DNA of 8,474 nt from Sphingomonadales bacterium UBA1936 (GTDB lineage: Bacteria > Pseudomonadota > Alphaproteobacteria > Sphingomonadales > Sphingomonadaceae): positions 1 through 8,474 of the forward strand of contig DDFE01000008.1 in the NCBI GenBank assembly GCA_002336985.1, read 5' to 3'. This document shows, in pieces, positions 1-5,792 of the stretch. Numbering within the stretch: the stretch's first letter is position 1; each line of letters begins with the position of its first letter. The notes under the pieces are model-generated. The model had not been told where the DNA came from. It did not search any database and saw only the letters and a list, made by a program, of their open reading frames with translations. The translations under genes and the position numbers were made by a program.

Positions 1-36
1 CCCTTGGGGAGAATAGAAAGCTGGAGAGCGTGCCGA

Positions 37-684
37 CTAATCAGTCCGTCTGCGCTTCCAATCGATCTGGACACCAATGCGCTTGGCTAGGCTTCCGTCC
101 CATTCAACCTGTAACCCGGCAGCCTGCAGGGTATCGGCAATGCGATGGCCAACACGAACATCGCTCCCGTCCACATCATCCGTCGAGCCATAATTGAGAT
201 AGAGTCCACCTCCCTCGGCAGCACTTTCCGTGTCTTGCATATGATAGAAGGTGTAGCCAACTACCGCCACGCCACGAGCGATTGCCGCGTCGATTTCGTC
301 ACCGATCTCCGCGACGCCGCATGTTCCGCAACATGTGAAGTCTTGGCGTGCGACAATCCCTTCTTCCTCCAGTACGGCGAAAGCCGCGTCCAACCTGTCG
401 CAGTCTGTCACGACCGGCCAGCCTTGCTGTTCGCGTCTATGCTCGGCAATCGCGGAGTCGATCATTTCGGGGATGCGGTCGAGAACAGCTTCATCGACAT
501 CGTCTTCGAACGCCGCACGCACGTCATCGTAAAGCGTTCCGCGGTCGCGAAACCCTTCGGCAACCGCACGGACCGCATAGTTTCGAACATCCTGTTCGCT
601 AGAAACGAAGCGTGCCTCTGGTTGCTCAGCTGCTCGAGGCTTGAAATACGCCCCGAACATTTTCCGAAGGATCGAGTCCGCCAC
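37..684 (-). CDS. DUF6891-like hypothetical protein
   Basis: A 215-residue soluble protein with no signal peptide or membrane segment. The middle and C-terminal parts look like the DUF6891 family: a Gly-Trp-Pro followed by Thr-Asp-Cys-Asp at about residues 88-96, then a cysteine cluster FTCCGTCG at 116-123, then a hydrophobic strand and a YTFYHMQD stretch at 144-151. The N-terminal third is acidic and helical with no recognised domain. Function is unknown; the CxxC-type cluster could bind a metal or be redox active, but that is inference. The GTG start is supported by a good Shine-Dalgarno AGGAGA five bases upstream (plus-strand 689-694). It starts 28 bases after the fabF stop with no terminator between, so it is probably the last gene of the acpP-fabF transcript. 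The family assignment is from memory of the motif. Confidence 0.72.
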   Translation of the reverse strand: MADSILRKMFGAYFKPRAAEQPEARFVSSEQDVRNYAVRAVAEGFRDRGTLYDDVRAAFEDDVDEAVLDRIPEMIDSAIAEHRREQQGWPVVTDCDRLDAAFAVLEEEGIVARQDFTCCGTCGVAEIGDEIDAAIARGVAVVGYTFYHMQDTESAAEGGGLYLNYGSTDDVDGSDVRVGHRIADTLQAAGLQVEWDGSLAKRIGVQIDWKRRRTD

Positions 685-688
685 ACTT

Positions 689-694
689 TCTCCT
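689..694 (-). promoter_or_regulatory. Shine-Dalgarno site fixing a GTG start
   Basis: Reading on the minus strand, AGGAGA sits five bases before the GTG at 684. It is the strongest ribosome-binding site seen in the fatty-acid cluster and favours this GTG over the internal ATG eight codons later. Confidence 0.6.
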
Positions 695-712
695 AAGTCA
701 TATCACTCGCTG

Positions 713-1972
713 TCAGACCGCCCGCATCACGATGCTGGCATTGGTACCGCCGAAACCGAAGCTGTTGTTCAGCACGGCATTCACCTTCCGCTTCTTGGCG
801 ACGTGCGGGACCAGGTCGACGCCCGCACAGCTATCGCTGGGGTTGTCCAGGTTCAGCGTCGGCGGGACGATCTGGTCGCGGATCGCAAGGATGCAGAAGA
901 TCGCCTCGACCGCGCCGGCGCCGCCCAGCAGATGGCCGATTGCCGACTTGGTCGACGACATGCTCATCGTCTCGAGCGCGGGACCGAACAGACGGCGAAC
1001 CGCGCCCAGCTCCAGTTCGTCGCCCAGCGGCGTCGAGGTGCCGTGCGCGTTGACGTAGTCGATGTCGGACAATTGCAGCCCCGACTTCCTCATCGCCATT
1101 TCCATCGCGCGATAGGCACCGGATCCTTCGGGATGCGGTGCCGTTACGTGATAGGCATCGCCCGACAGGCCGTAGCCGATGACTTCGGCATAGATCTTCG
1201 CGCCGCGCGCCTTGGCGTGTTCGTACTCCTCGAGCACGACAACCCCCGCGCCTTCGCCCATGACGAAGCCGTCACGTCCCTGGTCATAGGGGCGCGAAGC
1301 CTTTTCCGGCGTATCGTTGAACGCGGTCGAAAGTGCGCGCGCCTGTGCAAAGCCGGCAATGCCGATCGGGCAGATCGCCCCTTCCGAGCCGCCCGCGAGC
1401 ATGACGTCGGCATCGTCCATCATGATCATGCGTGCAGCGTCGCCGATCGAATGCACACCGGTGGCGCACGCGGTGACGACCGCGTGGTTGGGTCCCATCA
1501 AACCGTATTTGATGCTGACCTGACCCGAGATCAGGTTGATCAGGCGGCCATGAACGAAGTGCGGGCTGACGCGCGACGGCCCTTTCTCGTTCAGGACCAG
1601 CGACTCGCTGGCGATGCCCGGCAGGCCGCCGATGCCCGAGCCGATCGAACAGCCGATGCGGTACCGCATCGCTTCCGGCGCATCGACAAGACCCGCATCC
1701 TCGATCGCCTGTCCAGCGGCATCGATACCGTAAATGATGAATGGATCGACCTGGCGCTGGACCTTGTGGTCGACGCGCTTGTCGGGATCGAAGCCATAGG
1801 GGTGATCGGCGGGCTTTACCTCGCACGCGATGGTGCATTTCTGGTCCGACGGATCGAACCGCGTGATCCGCGCCGCGCCCGATTTCGACGCGATGATATT
1901 GGCCCAGCTGGTTTCCACATCACCGCCTAGTGGCGTGACCAGACCCAATCCCGTGACGACGACACGACGCAT
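713..1972 (-). CDS. fabF: 3-oxoacyl-[acyl-carrier-protein] synthase II
   Basis: A 419-residue condensing enzyme that elongates acyl-ACP with malonyl-ACP in cytoplasmic type II fatty-acid synthesis; the length is normal for FabF. It begins with the typical MRRVVVTGLGLVTPLG. The thiolase-fold catalytic residues are all visible: nucleophile Cys169 in TACATG, His310 in VNAHGTSTPLGD, Lys342 and His347 in KSAIGHLLGGAGAVEA, and the C-terminal GFGGTN loop with gating Phe406. The Cys-His-His set separates it from FabH (Cys-His-Asn). The ATG start has an AAGGA Shine-Dalgarno ten bases upstream (1983-1987). It lies 97 bases downstream of acpP, its usual partner, but an intrinsic terminator falls in that gap, so transcription from the acpP side must read through. 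Nothing in the protein looks damaged. Confidence 0.96.
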   Translation of the reverse strand: MRRVVVTGLGLVTPLGGDVETSWANIIASKSGAARITRFDPSDQKCTIACEVKPADHPYGFDPDKRVDHKVQRQVDPFIIYGIDAAGQAIEDAGLVDAPEAMRYRIGCSIGSGIGGLPGIASESLVLNEKGPSRVSPHFVHGRLINLISGQVSIKYGLMGPNHAVVTACATGVHSIGDAARMIMMDDADVMLAGGSEGAICPIGIAGFAQARALSTAFNDTPEKASRPYDQGRDGFVMGEGAGVVVLEEYEHAKARGAKIYAEVIGYGLSGDAYHVTAPHPEGSGAYRAMEMAMRKSGLQLSDIDYVNAHGTSTPLGDELELGAVRRLFGPALETMSMSSTKSAIGHLLGGAGAVEAIFCILAIRDQIVPPTLNLDNPSDSCAGVDLVPHVAKKRKVNAVLNNSFGFGGTNASIVMRAV

Positions 1973-1990
1973 AGGCGTTCAATCCTTCGC

Positions 1991-2033
1991 ATTAAACAAA
2001 ACAGGCCCGGCCCATTCTCGGGGCCGGGCCTGT
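1991..2033 (-). terminator. Intrinsic terminator between acpP and fabF
   Basis: A perfect 13-bp inverted repeat: ACAGGCCCGGCCC at 2001-2013 and its complement at 2021-2033, with a 7-base loop. On the minus strand the hairpin is followed by TTTGTTTAAT (2000 to 1991), the classical layout of a Rho-independent terminator for acpP. The fabF Shine-Dalgarno begins only a few bases after the T-rich tail, leaving no room for a fabF promoter between them. This implies partial termination or processing rather than full separation of the two genes. Confidence 0.85.
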
Positions 2034-2069
2034 CCTTGTGGCTCCTCTCCGAGCCTCGTTAAAGCCTGT

Positions 2070-2306
2070 TCAGCCCTTATTGCTGTCGATGAACGCAATA
2101 GCGTCCTTGACGGTCGCGATCTTTTCCGCCGCATCGTCGGGAATCTCGACACCGAATTCTTCTTCGAACGCCATGACGAGCTCGACGATGTCGAGGCTGT
2201 CTGCGCCCAGATCGTCGATGAAGCTCGAATCTTCGGTCACCTTGTCGGCATCTACGCCGAGGTGCTCGACGACGATCTTCTTCACCCGGTCGGCAGTCTC
2301 GCTCAT
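2070..2306 (-). CDS. acpP: Acyl carrier protein
   Basis: A 78-residue acidic protein with the typical size and four-helix layout of bacterial AcpP. The phosphopantetheine attachment site is Ser37 in GADSLDIVELVMAFEEEF; the DSL motif at the start of helix II and the following acidic recognition helix are intact. It carries growing acyl chains as thioesters between the soluble fatty-acid synthesis enzymes, including FabF next door. The ATG start is preceded by GAGAAGGA (2313-2320) with six bases spacing, a strong ribosome-binding site as expected for an abundant protein. It lies 81 bases after radA on the same strand. That gap holds an A/T-richer patch around 2325-2345, but I do not see a convincing promoter there. 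An intrinsic terminator follows the gene. Confidence 0.97.
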   Translation of the reverse strand: MSETADRVKKIVVEHLGVDADKVTEDSSFIDDLGADSLDIVELVMAFEEEFGVEIPDDAAEKIATVKDAIAFIDSNKG

Positions 2307-2387
2307 GAAGGGTCCTTCTCGTTCAGGAAATGTAAACTTGGAAAACTGCCCTAGTCACCTCCACGGGACGGTGCAAGAGGGGGTTAG

Positions 2388-3749
2388 TCATCCCCGCCCC
2401 ACTACATGGTCGACGAGAGCACCAAGCGTACGGAAGCCGTTCGTCGTAATTCCATCGGCCGACACGCCGCCCGGCACCCAGGCCCGTTCGAAACCGAGCT
2501 TTGCCGATTCCTTCAGGCGCAATCCCGAATGGGCGACCGGGCGGACCTCGCCCGACAACGCGACTTCGCCGAACGCCACAATATCGGCGGGGACGGGCCT
2601 TTCGCTGAACGCGCTGACGAGTGCCGCAGCCACCGCAAGGTCTGCAGCGGGGTCGGTCAGACGATAGCCGCCCGCTATGTTGAGATAAACTTCCGCAGAC
2701 GAAAGCGACAGGCCGCAGCGCGCCTCGAGCACTGCAAGGATCATCGCCAGCCGCCCCGAATCCCAGCCGACGACCGCTCGTCGCGGTGTCGCCCCGCTCG
2801 CGAGCCGCACCGTCAGCGCCTGCACCTCGACCAGCACCGGTCGCGTGCCCTCGAGTGCCGGAAACACGACCGTTCCCGTCACCGCCTCTCCGCGCGTCGT
2901 CAGGAACAGCGATGAAGGGTTGCCGACATCGGAAAGGCCCCCTTCGCCCATCGCGAACACGCCGATCTCGTCAGTGCCGCCAAAGCGGTTCTTGATCGCG
3001 CGCAGGATGCGATACTGGTGGCTGCGCTCGCCCTCGAAAGCGAGGACGGTATCGACCATGTGTTCCAATACCCGCGGCCCGGCGATCGTGCCGTCCTTGG
3101 TGACATGTCCGACGAGCACGACCGCGCTGCCGCGTTCCTTGGCGAAGCGGATCAGTTCGCCCGCCGATGCGCGGACCTGGCTCACGGTGCCTGGCGCTCC
3201 TTCGATCAGGTCCGAGTGCATGGTCTGGATCGAATCGATGACCAGCAGGTCGGGCGCAGAAGGGAATGTCGCGAGAATGTCCCGCACGCTGGTCGCACTC
3301 GCGAGACCGACCGGCGCATTGCCGAGGCCCAGCCGCTGCGCGCGCAACCGCACCTGGTCGACCGCTTCCTCGCCCGACACATAGGCAACAGTCTTGCCAG
3401 TCAACGCGAGCTTGGCGGCCGCCTGTAACAGTAATGTCGATTTACCAATGCCGGGATCGCCGCCGATGAGCGTCGCCGAACCCGTCACGAATCCGCCGCC
3501 CAGCGCGCGGTCGAGTTCCGCAATACCGGACGGCATGCGGTCAGGGAGCTTGGTCGGCGAATCGAGCGATACGAGGCTGACCGCCCGTCCGCCATGTTGA
3601 AGATTGTGCCGTGCCGAAAAGGGCGTCACGACCGCGCCAGCGTCCTCGACAAGCGTATTCCAGTCCTGACAGTCGTCGCACTGCCCCGCCCATTTCGACG
3701 AGACCGATCCGCATGACTGACAAACATAACGCTTCTGCGGCTTGGCCAC
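2388..3749 (-). CDS. radA: DNA repair protein RadA
   Basis: A 453-residue RecA-like ATPase that helps process recombination intermediates by promoting branch migration and strand exchange. Domains in order: an N-terminal zinc finger with Cys10, Cys13, Cys24 and Cys27; a RecA-type ATPase core with Walker A GGDPGIGKST at 96-105 and Walker B LLVIDS ending near 173; the RadA-specific KNRFG motif at 253-257; and a C-terminal Lon-protease-like domain with DPAADLAVAAALVSA and GEVALSGEVRPV near 366-405. Length matches the family (about 450-460 residues) and nothing is missing. The start is GTG, chosen because it precedes the zinc finger by the usual few residues and has a G-rich GGGGGGA ribosome-binding site just upstream. 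It appears to be transcribed from its own promoter beyond the terminator of the upstream gene. No terminator is obvious between its stop and acpP. Confidence 0.96.
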   Translation of the reverse strand: MAKPQKRYVCQSCGSVSSKWAGQCDDCQDWNTLVEDAGAVVTPFSARHNLQHGGRAVSLVSLDSPTKLPDRMPSGIAELDRALGGGFVTGSATLIGGDPGIGKSTLLLQAAAKLALTGKTVAYVSGEEAVDQVRLRAQRLGLGNAPVGLASATSVRDILATFPSAPDLLVIDSIQTMHSDLIEGAPGTVSQVRASAGELIRFAKERGSAVVLVGHVTKDGTIAGPRVLEHMVDTVLAFEGERSHQYRILRAIKNRFGGTDEIGVFAMGEGGLSDVGNPSSLFLTTRGEAVTGTVVFPALEGTRPVLVEVQALTVRLASGATPRRAVVGWDSGRLAMILAVLEARCGLSLSSAEVYLNIAGGYRLTDPAADLAVAAALVSAFSERPVPADIVAFGEVALSGEVRPVAHSGLRLKESAKLGFERAWVPGGVSADGITTNGFRTLGALVDHVVGRG

Positions 3750-3778
3750 GCGATCCCCCCGGCTAAGAACGTAACCAG

Positions 3779-3807
3779 AACATAACGACCAGACCTCGCT
3801 AGGACAA
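3779..3807 (-). promoter_or_regulatory. Candidate sigma-70-type promoter of radA
   Basis: On the minus strand, TTGTCC (3807-3802) and TATGTT (3784-3779) are separated by exactly 17 bases; each hexamer matches the vegetative consensus at four of six positions. Transcription would begin near 3772, giving a short leader of about 22 bases before the radA GTG. The site is just downstream of the terminator at 3821-3855, which fits a new transcription unit. Prediction by eye only. Confidence 0.4.
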
Positions 3808-3820
3808 CCTCGCGCACGAA

Positions 3821-3855
3821 AGAAAAACGGCGCCGTTCCGGGTGGAACGACGCCG
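3821..3855 (-). terminator. Intrinsic terminator of the first PEP-CTERM gene
   Basis: Hairpin arms 3828-3839 and 3844-3855: CGTTCC pairs with GGAACG and CGGCG with CGCCG, with one C-A mismatch between the two blocks and a GGGT loop. On the minus strand it is followed directly by TTTTTCT (3827-3821). It lies about 40 bases after the stop codon of the gene at 3896-4537. Confidence 0.85.
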
Positions 3856-3861
3856 CGTCTT

Positions 3862-3888
3862 CGCCTGAAAAAGGGAGTTAATCAGGCG
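3862..3888 (-). repeat. Conserved 3' hairpin element, copy 1
   Basis: A 27-base element with perfect 7-bp arms (CGCCTGA and TCAGGCG) around a 13-base loop. It sits between the stop codon and the terminator. Copy 2 at 4827-4853 differs at a single base. In this copy an extra 14 bases or so separate the element from the coding end, compared with copy 2, where the element overlaps the stop codon. Confidence 0.7.
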
Positions 3889-3895
3889 TGAGATA

Positions 3896-4537
3896 TTAGG
3901 CGAACGAAGCGATCGCGTTCTGGCGGCGGCGGCGCATCGCGCGGCCGACGATGCCGAAGCCCAGAACCATCATCGCCCAGGTCGACGGCTCAGGAACGTT
4001 GCCGGTCATGAGGTTGTCGAACTCGAACGAGTTGTTCGTCGATTCGAACTTCGCGCCGTTGATCAGCTTCACGCCGTCGGACACGTAGTACACGCGGCCG
4101 TTCGAGGACGGCAGGCTCTGGTTGCCGTCGGCGGTTGCGCCGAAAGCGATCTGCGCACCGTTCAGGACTTCCGTCGAACCATCGGTGAACGACAGCGTCA
4201 GGCGGTTGTAATTGTCGAGCGAGCCAATGACGAACGAGAAGATGTTCGCAGCGGTGAACGCCTTGGTGTAGCTGCCGGCAGTCGGCAGGCCCAGCACGGC
4301 ACCATAGTTGCCGGTGCTGTTGAAGCCTGGGGTTGCGGCATCGTTCGGAACGGTCGTGTTATAGACCTTGGCGTTAGTGCCGATCGAAGCGCCAACAGCA
4401 TAGCTTTCGAAATTCTCGACCATGGTGGTGAGGAACGCCGGCGAAGCCGAGGCACCCGGCATATAGCCGACGAACACGGCAGCATTTGCCGACGACGCGG
4501 CGGTCAGTGCTGCAAGACCAAGCAGATATTTACGCAT
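3896..4537 (-). CDS. PEPxxWA-CTERM sorting domain protein (copy 1)
   Basis: A 213-residue secreted protein. Residues 1-19 are a Sec signal peptide (Met-Arg-Lys, a hydrophobic leucine/alanine core, cleavage expected after Ala-Asn-Ala). The mature part has no cysteine, is rich in Gly, Ser, Thr and Asn, and appears to be mostly beta structure. The C-terminus from about residue 181 is a PEP-CTERM signal of the PEPxxWA subtype: VPEPSTWA, a hydrophobic segment, then an RRRR cluster and a short tail. Proteins with this signal are processed by exosortase-type transpeptidases and are usually tied to exopolysaccharide or surface structures; the specific role is unknown. The start has an AGGGAAG ribosome-binding site seven bases upstream (4545-4551). 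The next gene upstream is a clear paralogue; the signal peptide, the NGAQIA-GATADGNQ region and the C-terminus are best conserved. It has its own upstream region and terminator, so it is probably monocistronic. Confidence 0.88.
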   Translation of the reverse strand: MRKYLLGLAALTAASSANAAVFVGYMPGASASPAFLTTMVENFESYAVGASIGTNAKVYNTTVPNDAATPGFNSTGNYGAVLGLPTAGSYTKAFTAANIFSFVIGSLDNYNRLTLSFTDGSTEVLNGAQIAFGATADGNQSLPSSNGRVYYVSDGVKLINGAKFESTNNSFEFDNLMTGNVPEPSTWAMMVLGFGIVGRAMRRRRQNAIASFA

Positions 4538-4559
4538 TTGGTATCTTCCCTGTTTTATT

Positions 4560-4573
4560 CTGACCAGACGGTC
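4560..4573 (-). promoter_or_regulatory. Leader inverted repeat, copy 1
   Basis: The plus-strand sequence CTGACCAGACGGTC contains GACC and GGTC as inverted arms with a 4-base spacer. It begins 23 bases before the start codon. The equivalent at 5511-5524 differs by one base. It could be a small leader hairpin or a protein site. Confidence 0.4.
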
Positions 4574-4606
4574 GTTGCGTCAAAACATGAGGCTGTTTGC
4601 GCCTCT

Positions 4607-4621
4607 GAGACGTGCGACTCG
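4607..4621 (-). promoter_or_regulatory. Shared upstream box B, copy 1
   Basis: The 15-base plus-strand sequence GAGACGTGCGACTCG is identical to 5565-5579 upstream of the paralogue and lies 70 bases before the start codon (71 in the paralogue). Its first 14 bases form an imperfect dyad of the form GAG-n-CG-nn-CG-n-CTC, which suggests a protein-binding site or core control element. Confidence 0.5.
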
Positions 4622-4659
4622 TCCCTTGCAAGCAACGGGTTACCGCTGCTGGCCGGACC

Positions 4660-4678
4660 AAACAAAACCCTAAGTGGG
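4660..4678 (-). promoter_or_regulatory. Shared upstream box A, copy 1
   Basis: The plus-strand sequence AAACAAAACCCTAAGTGGG matches 5618-5636 at 16 of 19 positions. It lies 123 bases before the start codon, against 124 in the paralogue. The distance from the outer edge of box A to the inner edge of box B is the same in both copies, although most of the sequence between is different. Confidence 0.5.
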
Positions 4679-4787
4679 AAGTTCCTGTGTCATTTCCGGA
4701 CGTTGTCCCAAGACGGCACAACGCCCAAAATGGCTGCAACCTTTTTCCATGGAAGAGCAGTCACTGACAACCTGCTGATCTTGAAAT

Positions 4788-4824
4788 AAAAAACGCCGCC
4801 GCTCAGATAGAGCGGCGGCGTTTT
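4788..4824 (-). terminator. Intrinsic terminator of the second PEP-CTERM gene
   Basis: A perfect 11-bp GC stem (CGCCGCCGCTC at 4794-4804 with GAGCGGCGGCG at 4810-4820) and a 5-base loop, extended by four A-T pairs. On the minus strand it is followed by TTTTTT (4793-4788). The plus side also ends in TTTT, so it could work in both directions, but there is no plus-strand gene for it to serve. Confidence 0.9.
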
Positions 4825-4826
4825 AT

Positions 4827-4853
4827 CGCCCGAAAAAGGGAGTTAATCAGGCG
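4827..4853 (-). repeat. Conserved 3' hairpin element, copy 2
   Basis: This is 26 of 27 bases identical to 3862-3888. The single difference falls in a stem arm and turns a Watson-Crick pair into a U-G wobble in the minus-strand RNA, so the hairpin is preserved. The element overlaps the stop codon (4847-4849) of the gene it follows and ends two bases before the terminator stem. Confidence 0.7.
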
Positions 4854-5494
4854 AAAGAAGCAATCGCATTCTTGCGACGGCGACGCATCGCGCGGCCGAC
4901 GATGCCGAAGCCAAGGACCATCATGGCCCAAGTCGACGGCTCGGGAACGATGTTACCCGTCGCGAGATTGTCGAACTCGAACGAATAGCCGGTCGACTGG
5001 AACCGTGCGCCGACGATCAGCGGCGTCGCGTCGGTAACGCGATAAAGCACGCGGCCATTCGACGAAGCCAGAACTTGGTTGCCGTCAGCCGTTGCGCCGA
5101 GCGCGATCTGGGCGCCGTTCAGAACCTGCGACGTGCCATCAGCATAAAGCAACGTCAGGACGTTGAACGGATCCAGCGAACCCAAGTCGAACGAAAACGC
5201 GTTCTTGGCCGCGAAGTTGATCGTCCAGGTCGAACCTGCCGTGCCGAGAACCGCACCGAAGCCGCCCGTGCTGTTGAAGTTCGGACGCGCGGCAACGTTC
5301 GGCTGGGTCGAGGTGTAGGCAAATGCGCCCGTGCCGCCCGGAAGTGCCGCACCGTTCGCATAGCTGTCGAAATTCTCGATGATCGACATACCGGTGGGCA
5401 GAGCCGCGGCACCGTCGTCATAAGTAATGATAAGCGCGGCATTTGCCGAACTGGCGGCCATAAGCGCAGCAAGGCCAATCATCATTTTACGCAT
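4847..5494 (-). CDS. PEPxxWA-CTERM sorting domain protein (copy 2)
   Basis: A 215-residue secreted protein, paralogous to the product of 3896-4537. It has the same architecture: a signal peptide of about 19 residues ending Ala-Asn-Ala, a cysteine-free mature domain, and a C-terminal PEPxxWA-CTERM signal from about residue 183 with the motif VPEPSTWA, a hydrophobic span and RRRR. The last 33 residues differ from copy 1 at one position only (Lys for Gln after the arginines). The middle is much more diverged, apart from ENF-SYA near residue 41, FNSTG near 74 and the NGAQIA-GATADGNQ and SSNGRV region. It is expected to be exported and handled by an exosortase; no exosortase gene is in this window. 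The start has a GGGGA ribosome-binding site six bases upstream (5501-5505). A separate terminator and upstream boxes suggest it is its own transcription unit, transcribed divergently from the two-component genes. Confidence 0.88.
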   Translation of the reverse strand: MRKMMIGLAALMAASSANAALIITYDDGAAALPTGMSIIENFDSYANGAALPGGTGAFAYTSTQPNVAARPNFNSTGGFGAVLGTAGSTWTINFAAKNAFSFDLGSLDPFNVLTLLYADGTSQVLNGAQIALGATADGNQVLASSNGRVLYRVTDATPLIVGARFQSTGYSFEFDNLATGNIVPEPSTWAMMVLGFGIVGRAMRRRRKNAIASFA

Positions 5495-5510
5495 ACAATA
5501 TCCCCATTTG

Positions 5511-5524
5511 CTGACCGGACGGTC
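5511..5524 (-). promoter_or_regulatory. Leader inverted repeat, copy 2
   Basis: Plus-strand CTGACCGGACGGTC; with the next base it forms TGACC and GGTCA as perfect 5-bp arms around a 4-base spacer. It begins 17 bases before the start codon. It differs at one base from 4560-4573, and that base is in the spacer. Confidence 0.42.
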
Positions 5525-5564
5525 AATCGTTGACGTTGACAGATAAGGCCCGGTTCGACCTCCG

Positions 5565-5579
5565 GAGACGTGCGACTCG
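5565..5579 (-). promoter_or_regulatory. Shared upstream box B, copy 2
   Basis: Identical over 15 bases to 4607-4621 and at almost the same distance from its start codon (71 bases). The imperfect dyad GAG-n-CG-nn-CG-n-CTC is retained. Confidence 0.5.
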
Positions 5580-5617
5580 CCCCGAACTGGTTAAGGACTT
5601 AGCTTAATTTTTAAGGT

Positions 5618-5636
5618 AAACAAAGCGCTAAGTGAG
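5618..5636 (-). promoter_or_regulatory. Shared upstream box A, copy 2
   Basis: Plus-strand AAACAAAGCGCTAAGTGAG, matching 4660-4678 at 16 of 19 positions and placed 124 bases before the start codon. The minus-strand reading ends in TTTGTTT in both copies, which could include a -35-like element, but no conserved -10 follows. Confidence 0.5.
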
Positions 5637-5661
5637 CAGGTGCGGCATAAAACTGGCGCGC

Positions 5662-5680
5662 AGGTGTTTGCGTGACACCT
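5662..5680. promoter_or_regulatory. Inverted repeat, candidate operator
   Basis: AGGTGT and ACACCT form perfect 6-bp arms around a 7-base spacer, a geometry common for dimeric regulators. It lies between the shared boxes of the secreted-protein gene and the candidate promoter of the response regulator, so it could serve either. Confidence 0.35.
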
Positions 5681-5721
5681 ATATCATATCCCGACCGAGA
5701 AACAGGCCAAAATGTATCAAT

Positions 5722-5750
5722 TTGGCACAAATTCTTCATCGTGAAACAAT
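5722..5750 (+). promoter_or_regulatory. Candidate promoter of the two-component genes
   Basis: TTGGCA (five of six matches to the -35 consensus) and AACAAT (four of six to the -10) are separated by 17 bases. Transcription would begin near 5758, placing the palindrome at 5793-5808 in the leader. Prediction by eye only. Confidence 0.38.
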
Positions 5751-5792
5751 CTATGGCCGATTCGGCACGGATCCCGATTCTGCAATGCGAGG

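Larger units (their letters stand above)
4538..4787. other. Intergenic region upstream of PEP-CTERM copy 1
   Basis: About 250 bases without a convincing gene, less GC-rich than the flanking coding DNA. It holds the ribosome-binding site of the gene at 3896-4537 and three sequence boxes shared with the region upstream of the paralogue (4560-4573, 4607-4621, 4660-4678). Farther out there is an imperfectly placed inverted repeat CGTTGT/ACAACG (4701-4706 and 4718-4723) and a 10-bp palindrome TTCCATGGAA (4745-4754) of unknown meaning. No clear -35/-10 pair was identified. Confidence 0.6.

Noticed and set aside
145..696. Plus-strand open frame opposite the DUF6891-like gene
   Set aside because: The minus-strand gene has a good ribosome-binding site, a recognisable cysteine motif and a coherent composition; the plus-strand frame has none of these.
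641..1930. Long plus-strand open frame (429 codons) opposite fabF
   Set aside because: It lies antisense to a fully conserved fabF; its product is rich in Arg, Ala and Asp with no domain. Such shadow frames are common in GC-rich coding DNA.
4607..4678. Possible sigma-54 promoter upstream of the PEP-CTERM genes, as known for some exosortase systems
   Set aside because: I looked for GG-N10-GC in both upstream regions; the nearest candidates have wrong spacing and are not shared between the two copies.
4538..4789. Plus-strand open frame of 83 codons between the PEP-CTERM genes
   Set aside because: It covers the shared upstream boxes and has no coding signature or ribosome-binding site.
3862..4853. 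The two 27-base repeats as a CRISPR array or mobile-element ends
   Set aside because: Only two copies about 965 bases apart, each tied to the 3' end of a paralogous gene, with no spacers, transposase or target-site duplication.
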